Shown: positions 1-9,151, numbered from the stretch's first letter. The stretch is 37,782 bases of DNA from Alphaproteobacteria bacterium (GCA_020852355.1 JADZBA010000270.1:1-37782); one strand, 5' to 3'. The notes: generated by a model from the letters alone, not told the origin. Program-made: numbers and translations.

Positions 1-517
1 CGCGGGCGATGGCGGCGCGGATCAGGGCCTTCGCCTCGTCGGTGCCGATCCAGCGCACGACCTCGACCCACTTGCCCTTCTCCAGGTCCTTGTAGTGCTG
101 GAAGAAGTGCGCGATCTGCCCGGTCAGCACGGCGGGCAGGTCCTCGTGGCTGCGCACGTTCGAATGGAAGGGATGCAGCGCGTCGACCGGCACGGCCAGG
201 ATCTTCTCGTCGCCGCCCGCCTCGTCCTCCATCAGCAGCGCGCCGACCGGCCGGCAGCGGATCACCGCGCCCGGCACCACCGGCACGTTGCCGACCACCA
301 GCACGTCGCACGGATCGCCGTCGTGCGAGAGCGTGTGCGGGATGAAGCCGTAGTTCCCGGGATAGAACATCGCCGTGTGGAGGAAGCGATCGACGAACAG
401 GGCGCCCGACGACTTGTCGAACTCGTATTTCACCGGCACGCCGCCCAGCGGGATCTCGATGACGGCGTGCAGGTCGTGCGGCGGGTCGCGCCCGGCGGTG
501 ATCTTCGCGAGGTCCAT
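1..517 (-). CDS. ppa: Inorganic pyrophosphatase (C-terminus runs off the window)
   Basis: Minus-strand reading from the ATG at 517: MDLAKITAGRDPPHDLHAVIEIPLGGVPVKYEFDKSSGALFVDRFLHTAMFYPGNYGFIPHTLSHDGDPCDVLVV..., the family I PPase signature (DGDPCDVLV). Not in the ORF list because it has no stop inside the window. Confidence 0.95.
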   Translation of the reverse strand, partial: MDLAKITAGRDPPHDLHAVIEIPLGGVPVKYEFDKSSGALFVDRFLHTAMFYPGNYGFIPHTLSHDGDPCDVLVVGNVPVVPGAVIRCRPVGALLMEDEAGGDEKILAVPVDALHPFHSNVRSHEDLPAVLTGQIAHFFQHYKDLEKGKWVEVVRWIGTDEAKALIRAAIAR

Positions 518-528
518 GGCCGTCCGCC

Positions 529-909
529 TCAGCCCGTGATCCGCATCAGGGCGAGGCCCGCGAACACCCCGGCGATCGACAGCAGCACCGAGCCCGCGAC
601 GTAGAGCGCCGCCGACCACGCATCGCCGCGCTCCCACAGCAGCGCGACGTCGAGCGAGAAGGCGGAGAAGGTGGTGTACCCGCCGAGGATGCCGGTGGTC
701 AGGAACAGGCGAAGGAGCTGCGCCCCGCCCGCGCTGCGGAACGCGAACCAGCCGGCGATCAGCCCCATGGCGAGCGAGCCGGTGACGTTGATGAGCAGCG
801 TGCCCCAGGGAAAGCCCGCGCCGAGCCAGCGCATGGCCGCGAGGTTGCCGGCGTGGCGCAGGGCGCCGCCGATTCCGGCGCCGACGAAGACGGTCAGATA
901 CGCGGTCAT
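529..909 (-). CDS. crcB: CrcB-family fluoride channel/exporter
   Basis: MTAYLTVFVGAGIGGALRHAGNLAAMRWLGAGFPWGTLLINVTGSLAMGLIAGW...TTGILGGYTTFSAFSLD; the GxxGGxxR, GTLxxNxxG and GGYTTFSTF-like motifs are typical of CrcB/Fluc. Confidence 0.95.
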   Translation of the reverse strand: MTAYLTVFVGAGIGGALRHAGNLAAMRWLGAGFPWGTLLINVTGSLAMGLIAGWFAFRSAGGAQLLRLFLTTGILGGYTTFSAFSLDVALLWERGDAWSAALYVAGSVLLSIAGVFAGLALMRITG

Positions 910-968
910 CGGTCCCTTCCTTCGGATTCCCCGCGAGCCGGTGCGGGAAGGCGGCGCCGAGCGGGCCG

Positions 969-2180
969 CTACGCCGCCGAGCCGGCCAGCTCCTCCGACA
1001 CCCGCCTCGCGAGACGCTCGGCCACCTCGGCCTTGGTCATCCGCGGCCAGTCCTCGACGCCCGCGGCGCTGACCAGGTGGATGGTGTTGTGGTCGCCGCC
1101 GAACGTGCCGGACGCCGGCGACACGTCGTTCGCCAGCATCCAGTCGCAGCCCTTCTTCGCCCGCTTGGCCGTGGCGTAGGCGACCACGTCGTCGGTCTCC
1201 GCGGCGAAGCCGACGACGAGGCGCGGGCGGCGGTTGCCGGCGGCCGACAGGGTCGCGAGGATGTCGGGGTTCTCGACCAGGACGAGCGGCTTGGCCGGGC
1301 CGTTCTTCTTCAGCTTGGCGGTGGCGGCCTCGGCCGGACGCCAGTCGACGACGGCGGCGGCGCAGACCGCGATGTCGGCGGGCAGCGCCTTCTCGCAAGC
1401 CGCCAGCATCTCGCGCGCCGTCTCGACATGGACGACCGCGACGCCCTGGGGGTCGGGCTCGGCCGAGGGGCCGGAGACCAGCACCGTCTCGGCGCCGAGG
1501 CGCGCCAGCGCGGCGGCGATGGCGTGGCCCTGCTTGCCCGAGGAGCGGTTGGCGATGTAGCGCACGGGGTCGAGCGGCTCGCGCGTCGGGCCGCTGGTGA
1601 CGACCGCCCGGCGGCCGGCGAGCGGCTTGTCGGCCGCCTCCGCGAAGAATGCCTCGACGGCGGCGACGATCTCCAGCGGCTCGGCCATGCGGCCCGACCC
1701 GACCTCGCCGCAGGCGAGCGCGCCGGGGTCGGGGCCCACCCGGCGCACGCCGCGGGCCGCCAGCGTCGCGACGTTGGCCTGCGTCGCGGCATGGCCCCAC
1801 ATCATGACGTTCATCGTCGGGGCGACCAGCACCGGCTTGTCGGTCGCCAGCAGGGCGGTGGAGGCGAGATCGTCGGCCAGCCCGGCCGCCAACTTCGCCA
1901 GCAGGTCGGCGGTGGCCGGCGCCACCACCACGAGGTCGGCCTCGCGCGACAGGCGGATATGGCCCATCTCGCTCTCGTCGGTCAGCGAGAAGAGGTCGGA
2001 ATAGACCTTCTCCTCGCTGAGGGCGGCGACCGAGAGCGGCGTCACGAACTGCGCCCCGGCGCGCGTCAGGATGCAGCGCACCATGGCGCCGCGCTCGCGC
2101 AGCCGCCGGATCAGGTCGAGCGACTTGTAGGCGGCGATGCCGCCCGCGATCACCAGGAGAATGCGCTTGCCGGCGAGCAT
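969..2180 (-). CDS. coaBC: Bifunctional phosphopantothenoylcysteine decarboxylase / phosphopantothenate-cysteine ligase
   Basis: 403 aa; MLAGKRILLVIAGGIAAYKSLDLIRRLRERGAMVRCILT...APTMNVMMW...VVTSGPTREPLDPVRYIANRSSGKQGHAIA; both CoaC and CoaB signatures present. Confidence 0.97.
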   Translation of the reverse strand: MLAGKRILLVIAGGIAAYKSLDLIRRLRERGAMVRCILTRAGAQFVTPLSVAALSEEKVYSDLFSLTDESEMGHIRLSREADLVVVAPATADLLAKLAAGLADDLASTALLATDKPVLVAPTMNVMMWGHAATQANVATLAARGVRRVGPDPGALACGEVGSGRMAEPLEIVAAVEAFFAEAADKPLAGRRAVVTSGPTREPLDPVRYIANRSSGKQGHAIAAALARLGAETVLVSGPSAEPDPQGVAVVHVETAREMLAACEKALPADIAVCAAAVVDWRPAEAATAKLKKNGPAKPLVLVENPDILATLSAAGNRRPRLVVGFAAETDDVVAYATAKRAKKGCDWMLANDVSPASGTFGGDHNTIHLVSAAGVEDWPRMTKAEVAERLARRVSEELAGSAA

Positions 2181-2324
2181 GGCGGGGTCCCTGCCGTTGG
2201 CTGAGCGAACCTAGGCTCCGGGGGCGCCGCCCGCAAGCATCGGGGCGGCCCCATCTCGCACTTGCGAAGCGACCGGGCGACGTCCATCCTGCCGGCGACC
2301 CTTTCCAACCATCGACGCCGCCCC

Positions 2325-3704
2325 ATGGACGCCGCCGACGGGCTGCCGCCGCGTCAGCGGCGCTGGGCCGTGCTCTCCCTCGCCGTCTCGATCGCCATCG
2401 TCGTCATCGACATGGCGGTCGCCAACGTCGCCCTGCCGACCATCGCCCGCGACCTCGGCGTCACGCCGTCCGCGTCGATCTGGGTGGTCAACGCCTACCA
2501 GATCGCGGTGACGGTCTCGCTGCTGCCGCTCTCGGCGCTGGGCGACATCATGGGCTACCGCAGGATCTATCTCGGCGGGCTGGCGATCTTCGCGATCGGC
2601 GCCGTCGTCTCCGCCTCGTCGGACAGCCTCGCCATGCTCGTGGCGGCCCGCCTCGCCCAGGGCTTCGGCGGCGGCGGGGTGATGAGCGTCAACGCGGCAT
2701 TGGTGCGCTACGTCTACCCGCGCAGCCATCTCGGCCGCGGCATCGGCCTCAACTCGCTGATCGTGGCGTCGGCATCGGCGGCGGGCCCGACGGTGGCGTC
2801 GGCCATCCTGTCGGTCGGCCCCTGGCCGTGGCTCTTCGCGCTCGCCGCACCCCTGGGCCTCGCCGCCTTCGTCCTGGCGCATCGCACGATCCCGGCGATG
2901 GCCGGCTCGGGGCACCCGTTCGACCTGCCGTCGGCGGGGCTGAGCGTCGTCACCGTCGGGCTGGCGGTCGGCGCCATGGATGGCGTCGCCCACGGCAACC
3001 GGGCGTTCGCCGCCGGCGCGCTGGCGGCCGCGGTCGCCTGCGGCTGGATCTTCGTGCGCCGCCAGCGCGGCCTGGCGGCGCCGATCCTCGCGGTCGACCT
3101 CTTCCGCCGCCCGCTCTTCTCGCTGTCGGCGGCGACCGCGGTCCTCTGCTATGCCGCCCAGGCGCTGGGCATGGTCTCGCTGCCCTTCTTTCTGGTCGAG
3201 GCGGCGGGCCGCACCCAGATCGAGGCGGGCTTCCTGATGACGGCCTGGCCGATCGCCATCGCCGCGGTGGCGCCGATCTCCGGCCGCCTCGCCGACCATT
3301 GGCCGGTCGGCCTGCTCTGCGGCGTCGGGCTGGCGGCGATGGCGGCCGGACTGCTCCTGCTGGCGCTGCTGCCGCCGGCGCCGTCCACCGCCGACATCGT
3401 CTGGCGCATGGCGCTGTGCGGCCTCGGCTTCGGCTTCTTCCAGGCGCCGAACAACCGGGCGCTCCTGACCAGCGTGCCGCGCGAGCGCTCGGGGGCAGCC
3501 GGCGGCGTGCTGTCGTCGGCCCGGCTGATCGGCCAGACCTGCGGCGCCGCCCTCGTCGCGGTCGCCTTCGGGGTCGCGGCGGCACGCCCCGCCATGGGCC
3601 ACGGCGCGACCGCGGCGATGCTGCTGGGGGCCGCGGTCGCGACCGCGGCGACGCTGGTCAGCCTGTCGCGCCTCGGCCGCTTCGCCGGCAGCGAGCGGCT
3701 GTAA
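2325..3704 (+). CDS. MFS transporter, DHA2/EmrB-QacA-like drug:H+ antiporter
   Basis: MDAADGLPPRQRRWAVLSLAVSIAIVVIDMAVANVALPTIARDLGVTPSASIWVVNAYQIAVTVSLLPLSALGDIMGYRRIY...; DxxxxNVALPxI and WVVxAYxL motifs, many TM segments. Confidence 0.9.
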   Translation: MDAADGLPPRQRRWAVLSLAVSIAIVVIDMAVANVALPTIARDLGVTPSASIWVVNAYQIAVTVSLLPLSALGDIMGYRRIYLGGLAIFAIGAVVSASSDSLAMLVAARLAQGFGGGGVMSVNAALVRYVYPRSHLGRGIGLNSLIVASASAAGPTVASAILSVGPWPWLFALAAPLGLAAFVLAHRTIPAMAGSGHPFDLPSAGLSVVTVGLAVGAMDGVAHGNRAFAAGALAAAVACGWIFVRRQRGLAAPILAVDLFRRPLFSLSAATAVLCYAAQALGMVSLPFFLVEAAGRTQIEAGFLMTAWPIAIAAVAPISGRLADHWPVGLLCGVGLAAMAAGLLLLALLPPAPSTADIVWRMALCGLGFGFFQAPNNRALLTSVPRERSGAAGGVLSSARLIGQTCGAALVAVAFGVAAARPAMGHGATAAMLLGAAVATAATLVSLSRLGRFAGSERL

Positions 3705-3708
3705 CCGC

Positions 3709-3735
3709 GGCGGGCGGCCTGCTAGGCTGCCCGCC
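3709..3735 (+). terminator. Terminator-like stem-loop after the MFS gene (no clear U-tract)
   Basis: GGCGGGCGGCC-TGCTA-GGCTGCCCGCC: continuous 11-bp stem with one G.U pair, 5-nt loop, starting 5 nt after the stop codon. Confidence 0.5.
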
Positions 3736-3761
3736 TCCTGCCCCCCCGCGAGGATCCTCCC

Positions 3762-4931
3762 ATGGACCGCATCGAACCGGCAGCGGCGCGCGCCGACACA
3801 TCGGGACTGTCCGCCGAACGCCTCGCCCGCATCGGCCGCGTGCTGGGCGCCGACGCGGCGGCCGGCAGGATCGCCGGCGCGGTCGCGCTGGTGGCGCGCG
3901 ACGACCGGGTCGCCCACTGCGAGGCTGTCGGCCTGCGCGACCCCGGGACGGGCGCGCCGATGACGACCGATGCGATCTTCCGCATCTATTCGATGACCAA
4001 GCCGATCACCAGCCTCGCCGTCATGATGCTGGCGGAGGAGGGCGAGCTGCTCCTCTCCGATCCGGTCAGCCGCTTCATCCCGGCGTTCGCCAGGCTCGAG
4101 GTGGGGGCGGCGCGCCGCCCGCTCCAGCGCGAGATGACCGTCCAGGACCTGCTGCGCCACACCTCGGGCCTCGTCTACGGAGCCCAGGGCGAGACCGCCG
4201 TCCACCGCGCCTATCGCGAGGCCGAGGTCGGGCGGCGCGAGGACAGCGCCGCCGTCCTGGTCGACAAGCTCGCCCGGCTGCCGCTCGCCCGCCAGCCGGG
4301 CTCGGCCTACGAGTACAGCGTGGCGACCGACGTGCTCGGCCGCATCGTCGAGATCGTGTCGGGCAAGGCGCTCGACGTCTTCTTCGCCGAGCGTATCCTC
4401 GGGCCGCTGGGCATGACGGACAGCGGCTTCACCGTTCCCGCCGCCGACCATGACCGCATCGCCCATCCCGGCGCCGATCCCGCGACCGGCGAGGTGCCGG
4501 CGCTCAACGACGTGACGAAGCCGGCCGCCTACAAGTCGGGCGGCGGCGGCATGGTCTCGACCGCGGCCGACTACCTGCGCCTGTGCCGGCTCTTCCTCGG
4601 CGGCGGTGCGCTGGACGGCGTGCGCCTGGTCTCGCCGAAGACCGTGGCGCTGATGTCGGCCGATCATCTCGGCACCATCGACCGCGGCCCGAACTATCTC
4701 CCCGGGCCCGGCTACGGCTTCGGCCTCGGCTTCGGCGTCCGGCTGGGCCCGGGCGTGGCGCCGATCCCGGGCTCGACCGGCGACTACTACTGGAGCGGCG
4801 TCGCCGGGACCTATTTCTGGATCGATCCGGCGGAGCGCCTGATCGCCATCCTGATGACCCAGGCGCCGAGCCAGCGGCTCTACTACCGGCAGCTCTTCCG
4901 CAACCTCGTCTACCAGGCCGTCATCGGCTGA
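3762..4931 (+). CDS. Beta-lactamase-family serine hydrolase (class C / esterase EstB-like)
   Basis: 389 aa; SxxK motif in RIYSMTKPITSLAVMML, YxxS motif in YEYSVATDVLGRIVE, C-terminal GFGLGFGVRLGPG...GDYYWSGVAGTYFWIDP typical of beta-lactamase-related esterases. Confidence 0.9.
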   Translation: MDRIEPAAARADTSGLSAERLARIGRVLGADAAAGRIAGAVALVARDDRVAHCEAVGLRDPGTGAPMTTDAIFRIYSMTKPITSLAVMMLAEEGELLLSDPVSRFIPAFARLEVGAARRPLQREMTVQDLLRHTSGLVYGAQGETAVHRAYREAEVGRREDSAAVLVDKLARLPLARQPGSAYEYSVATDVLGRIVEIVSGKALDVFFAERILGPLGMTDSGFTVPAADHDRIAHPGADPATGEVPALNDVTKPAAYKSGGGGMVSTAADYLRLCRLFLGGGALDGVRLVSPKTVALMSADHLGTIDRGPNYLPGPGYGFGLGFGVRLGPGVAPIPGSTGDYYWSGVAGTYFWIDPAERLIAILMTQAPSQRLYYRQLFRNLVYQAVIG

Positions 4932-4937
4932 CTTCCG

Positions 4938-6182
4938 TCAGGCGGTGCCGGCCGGGGCCGGCGCCGCGGCCTCCGGCGGCGCGTCGGCGCGCGGCACCGC
5001 CGAGAGCGCGATGGTCGCGGCCTGGACGACGAAGCCGACCGCCGCCAGGGCGATGCACGCCGCCGGCCCGGCGAGGCTGCCCAGGGCGGCACCGACGGCG
5101 GCCCCCAGCGGCCGCGCGCCGAAGGTCGCCATGGTCATCAGCGCCGAGGCGCGGCCGAGCAGGTCGGGCGGCGTGACCGACTGGCGCAGCGTCGTCTGGC
5201 CGATGGTCCACAGGATAGGGCCGGCACCGAACAGGAAGAAGGCGGCGGCCGGCAGGGCCGGGTGCGGCCAACGGATCGAGGCGGCCATCGCCGCGCCCGC
5301 AGCGACCGAGACGAGGGGACCCAGCGCGATCATCCGCCCGATCCGCAGGCGCCGTGCGACGGCCGGGGCGGACAGGGCGCCGGCGACCATGCCGATGCCG
5401 TAGGCGCCCAGCGTCGTGCCGATCCCGGCGGCCGACAGCCCGACGACCTCGACGGCGTAGGGAATCCAGGCAGCCTGCAGGACGAACCAGGAGAGGTTCC
5501 AGCCGACCGCGGTCGCCAGGATGGGACGCAGCAGCGGGTGGCGCAGGACGAAGACCGCGCCTTCCTGCAGCTCGCGCAGCGGATGGCGCGCTGCCGCCGC
5601 GGCGCGCGGCGGCTCGGCGATGCGGGACAGCAGCAGGGCGGCCCACAGCGACAGGACGGCGGCCGCGGCGAAGGCGGCCGGCGCCCCGGTCCAGCCGACC
5701 AGCACGCCGCCGATGGCCGGTCCGGCGGCGAAGGCGAGGCTGCGCGCCAGCTCCAGCCGGCCGTTGGCGGCGGCGAGATCGCGGTGCGGCACCAGGGCCG
5801 GGACCAGGGAAGGGGCGGCGACGCTGTAGGCGACGGTGCCGGCCGCGGCGAGGAAGCCGAGCAGCCCGAGCAGGGGGACCGACAGCAGGCCGAGCGCGCC
5901 GACGACCGGGACCGCCAGCAGGGCGGCGGCGCGCAGGCATTCCGCGGCCGCCATCAGACGCCGCCGTGCGATGCGGTCGGCCAGCACGCCGATCGGCAGC
6001 GCCAGCAGCAGGAACGGCAAAGTCTGGGCGGCGGCGAGCGCGCCGGTCTCGGCGACGCCCGCCCCGAGCGCCAGGACGGCGGTGAGCGGTGCCGCGGCGA
6101 GCGCGATCTGTTCGGCGGCCTGGGCGGCGAGGTTCGACCAGGCGAGGCGGCGGAAGGCGGGCGGCAACGAGGGGCGGACCAT
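4938..6182 (-). CDS. MFS transporter (MFS_3/EntS-like)
   Basis: 414 aa; MVRPSLPPAFRRLAWSNLAAQAAEQIALAAAPLTAVLALGAGVAETGALAAAQTLPFLLLALPIGVLADRIARRRLM; 12-TM pattern. Confidence 0.88.
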   Translation of the reverse strand: MVRPSLPPAFRRLAWSNLAAQAAEQIALAAAPLTAVLALGAGVAETGALAAAQTLPFLLLALPIGVLADRIARRRLMAAAECLRAAALLAVPVVGALGLLSVPLLGLLGFLAAAGTVAYSVAAPSLVPALVPHRDLAAANGRLELARSLAFAAGPAIGGVLVGWTGAPAAFAAAAVLSLWAALLLSRIAEPPRAAAAARHPLRELQEGAVFVLRHPLLRPILATAVGWNLSWFVLQAAWIPYAVEVVGLSAAGIGTTLGAYGIGMVAGALSAPAVARRLRIGRMIALGPLVSVAAGAAMAASIRWPHPALPAAAFFLFGAGPILWTIGQTTLRQSVTPPDLLGRASALMTMATFGARPLGAAVGAALGSLAGPAACIALAAVGFVVQAATIALSAVPRADAPPEAAAPAPAGTA

Positions 6183-6261
6183 GGATCCTCCGTGGGACGA
6201 TCCATGGCGGAGTACGCCCTCTACGCCGCTCCTTCGCTCCGCTTCTTGCGCTGCAATCGGT

Positions 6262-6741
6262 TCAGCGGGAGGCGACCCGGCAGCAGGAGATCGCGATGTA
6301 GGCGCGCGTCACCAGATCGGGCCGCGTCGTGTAGCAGCCGTTGCCGTCCTGGGTCCCGTCGACGCGCAGGTCCCAGTTGTCCGAATCGGCAGCCGGCGGC
6401 GGCGCCCCGACGTACGGGGTCGGGTAGACGCCGGGGTAGGCGTAGGGGCCGAAACGGGTGTCCGCACCCATGTGGCAGCCGGTGCGGACATAGCCGTTCA
6501 TGCATTGCAGGCCCCAGGGCGTGGTACCGGGGGTGCCGTACACGGCGACCGCCCCCGGCGAGCCGGCCAGGACGGTGACGCTGTGGGGCGGGCTGGGATA
6601 AGGGCTGCCGCTCCAGATCGCCTGCGTGCAGTCGAGGCCGGCGACCAGCGGGCGCGGCGGCGGGGGCGGCTGCTCCGCAGCGCAGCCGGCGACCGTCGCC
6701 GCGGCGACCAGCAATGCTCCCAAAGTCTTCCAATGCCGCAT
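6262..6741 (-). CDS. Putative Cys-rich lipoprotein of unknown function
   Basis: 159 aa; MRHWKTLGALLVAAATVAGCAAEQPPPPPRPLVAG...: signal peptide with VAGC lipobox, Pro-rich linker, then six further Cys. Confidence 0.75.
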   Translation of the reverse strand: MRHWKTLGALLVAAATVAGCAAEQPPPPPRPLVAGLDCTQAIWSGSPYPSPPHSVTVLAGSPGAVAVYGTPGTTPWGLQCMNGYVRTGCHMGADTRFGPYAYPGVYPTPYVGAPPPAADSDNWDLRVDGTQDGNGCYTTRPDLVTRAYIAISCCRVASR

Positions 6742-6779
6742 CTCATGCCCCTCCGTCGGCTGATGGAGGGGAGATTAGA

Positions 6780-8321
6780 TCACCCGGCGAGCGCGAACAA
6801 TGCGGCGGCCAGCGCGACGACGGCGAGCGCCAGCGCCCACTGCGCCAAGCGGTCGGCGCCGCGCGCGCGCAGCGACTCCGGATGGAGGCGCACGCCGGTG
6901 CGTGCCGCCTCGCCCAGCGCCTCGATGGCGTCCAGCAGGGCCGGCATCCGGCGCGCCATGGCGAGCGCCTCGTCCAGCCCGCGGCGCAGGCGCGCTTCGG
7001 GCCCCCGATGCTCGACCATCCACGCCTCGACCAGCGGCCGCGCCAGGGTCCACATGTTGATCGTCGGGTCGAGATGGCGGCCGACCCCCTCGGCCACCAG
7101 CATCGTCTTCTGCAGCAGCAGGAGCTGCGGCTGCGCCTCCATCTCGAACTGCTCGGTGACCGCGAAGAGCTGGCCGAGCAGGCGCGCCAGCGAGATCTCG
7201 GCCAGCGGCCGGCCGAAGATCGGCTCGCCGATCGACCGGCAGGCCTGCATGAAGGCGTCGCGCGACTGCGACGGCGGCACGTAGCCCGCAGCGAAATGCA
7301 CGTCGGCGACGCGGCGGTAGTCGCCGTCGAGGAAGCCCACCAGCATGTCCGCCAGGAACTCGCGGGTCGCGAGGTCGAGTCGGCCCATGATGCCGAAGTC
7401 GACGGCGACCACGGCCCCGTCGGCGGCGACGAAGCAGTTCCCGGGATGCATGTCGCCGTGGAAGAAGCCGTCGCGGAACACTTGCTGGAAGAAGGCGCCG
7501 GCGGCGTTCGCCATCACCGCGTGGAGGTCGTGCCCCGCTGCCAGCAGCGCCGCGCGGTCGGAGATCGGGATGCCGAGCACGCGCTCGGTGGTGAGCACGC
7601 GCCGTCCGGTCCGCGCCCAGTCGACGGCCGGCACGCGGAACCCGGGATCGCCCGCGAAGCTCTCCGCGAGCTCGGCCGCCGCCGCCGCCTCGAAGCGCAG
7701 GTCCATCTCCAGCCGCACGGTCTCGGCGAAGGTGCGCACCGCCTCGCGCGGCTTCAGTCGCCGGCTCGCCGGCACCGTGCGCTCGACGAGCGCGGCCATC
7801 CACGAGAAGAGCGCCAGGTCGCGGGCGAAGGCCGCCTCGATGCCGGGCCGCAGCACCTTGACGGCGACCGGCGCGCCCTCGGCGGTGACCGCGAAATGCA
7901 CCTGCGCGATCGAGGCGGCGGCGACCGGCACGTCGTCGAAGGTCTGGAACAAGGTCTCGACCGGACGGTCGAGATCGGTCGCGATGGTGGCGCGGGCGAC
8001 CGATCCGGGAAAGGGCGGCAGGCGGTCGCGCAGCCCGGCGAGATCGGCCGCCACCTGGTCGCCCATCAGGTCGGCCCGGGTCGACAGCGCCTGGCCGAGC
8101 TTGATGAAGGACGGGCCCAGCGCCTGCAGCGCCGCCGCCAGCCGCTGACCCGGACGGCCCTGTCCCGGCCGCCGGATGACGCGCGCGACGAGGGTGATGC
8201 CCGGCGCCACGCCGAGCAGCTCCAGCGGGAACAGCGCGTCGTGCCGGGCGAGCACGAAGGCGATGCGCACCAGCCGCCAGAGATGGCGGACGCTCGCGAC
8301 CAGGGCGAGGAGTGTGGCCAT
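6780..8321 (-). CDS. ubiB: Ubiquinone biosynthesis regulatory protein kinase UbiB
   Basis: 513 aa; LGPSFIKLGQALSTRADLMGDQVAADLAGLRDRLPP, ASIAQVHFAVTAEGAPVAVKVLRPG, FFHGDMHPGNCFVAADGAVVAVDFGIMGRLD; ABC1/UbiB kinase signatures. Confidence 0.97.
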   Translation of the reverse strand: MATLLALVASVRHLWRLVRIAFVLARHDALFPLELLGVAPGITLVARVIRRPGQGRPGQRLAAALQALGPSFIKLGQALSTRADLMGDQVAADLAGLRDRLPPFPGSVARATIATDLDRPVETLFQTFDDVPVAAASIAQVHFAVTAEGAPVAVKVLRPGIEAAFARDLALFSWMAALVERTVPASRRLKPREAVRTFAETVRLEMDLRFEAAAAAELAESFAGDPGFRVPAVDWARTGRRVLTTERVLGIPISDRAALLAAGHDLHAVMANAAGAFFQQVFRDGFFHGDMHPGNCFVAADGAVVAVDFGIMGRLDLATREFLADMLVGFLDGDYRRVADVHFAAGYVPPSQSRDAFMQACRSIGEPIFGRPLAEISLARLLGQLFAVTEQFEMEAQPQLLLLQKTMLVAEGVGRHLDPTINMWTLARPLVEAWMVEHRGPEARLRRGLDEALAMARRMPALLDAIEALGEAARTGVRLHPESLRARGADRLAQWALALAVVALAAALFALAG

Positions 8322-8374
8322 GGCGGCCGCCGGATGCGATCAGACGGAGGGGTGGCGCACGGGCGACGGGTGGC

Positions 8375-9151
8375 TCACAGCCGCCAGCCGACATGCAGCG
8401 CCGCGATGCCGCCCGAGAGGTTCGACCAGACGACGCGCTCGAGGCCGGCCGCCGTCATCTCGCCGGCCAGCGTCGCCTGGTCGGGAAAGCGGCGGATGCT
8501 CTCCGCCAGGTAGCGGTAGGACTCGCGGTCGCCGGCGACGAGTCCGCCCAGCGTCGGCAGCATTGCGAAGGAGTAGAGGTCGTAGAGGCGGTCGAGCCCC
8601 GGGACGACGACGCGGCTGAACTCCAGGCAGAGGAACCGCCCGCCCGGCCGCAGCACGCGGCGCGCCTCGGCGAGCGCCCGGTCGCGGCGCGTCACGTTGC
8701 GCAGGCCGAAGGCAATGGTGATCGCGTCGACGCAGCGGTCGGCGAGCGGCAGCGCCTCGGCGTCGCCGGCCGCCCAGGCGATGCCCGACAGCAGGCCGCG
8801 GTCGAGCGCGCGGTCGCGCCCGACGGCGACCATCGCCGGCGTCAGGTCGACGACCACCACCTCGGCGCCGGGTGCGGTGCCGCGGATGCGCAAGGCGACG
8901 TCGCCGGTGCCGCCGGCGAGGTCGAGGATCCGCTCGCCGGCACGTGGGCGCAGGCGGGCGACGAGCGCGTCCTTCCACAGACGGTGGATGCCGGCGCTCA
9001 TCAGGTCGTTCATCAGGTCGTAGCGGCCGGCGACGCTGTCGAAGACGCCGCGCACCAGCCCCGCCTTCTCGGCAGCCGGCACGCGCCGATAGCCGAAGTC
9101 GGCCTCCTCGGCGTCGCGGTCGTCGGGGGGATCGGAGGGGGCGGCGATCAT
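8375..9151 (-). CDS. ubiE: Demethylmenaquinone/2-methoxy-6-polyprenyl-1,4-benzoquinol methyltransferase UbiE
   Basis: [47 protein letters not shown]...[16 protein letters not shown]; start placed at ATG 9151, although the ORF extends to a GTG at 9175. Confidence 0.95.
   Translation of the reverse strand: MIAAPSDPPDDRDAEEADFGYRRVPAAEKAGLVRGVFDSVAGRYDLMNDLMSAGIHRLWKDALVARLRPRAGERILDLAGGTGDVALRIRGTAPGAEVVVVDLTPAMVAVGRDRALDRGLLSGIAWAAGDAEALPLADRCVDAITIAFGLRNVTRRDRALAEARRVLRPGGRFLCLEFSRVVVPGLDRLYDLYSFAMLPTLGGLVAGDRESYRYLAESIRRFPDQATLAGEMTAAGLERVVWSNLSGGIAALHVGWRL

Noticed and set aside
910-968. Canonical fluoride riboswitch ahead of crcB
   Set aside because: Consensus GGNGAUGG and CUGAUG elements not found on the minus strand; only an SD/anti-SD pairing is reported.
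2211-4667. Very long shadow ORFs opposite or out of frame to real genes (818 aa here; also 14524-17127, 20190-22904, 24894-27377, 34473-36998)
   Set aside because: Low-complexity Arg/Gly/Ala/Asp-rich translations antisense or frame-shifted to well-supported genes; expected in very high-GC DNA where stops are rare.
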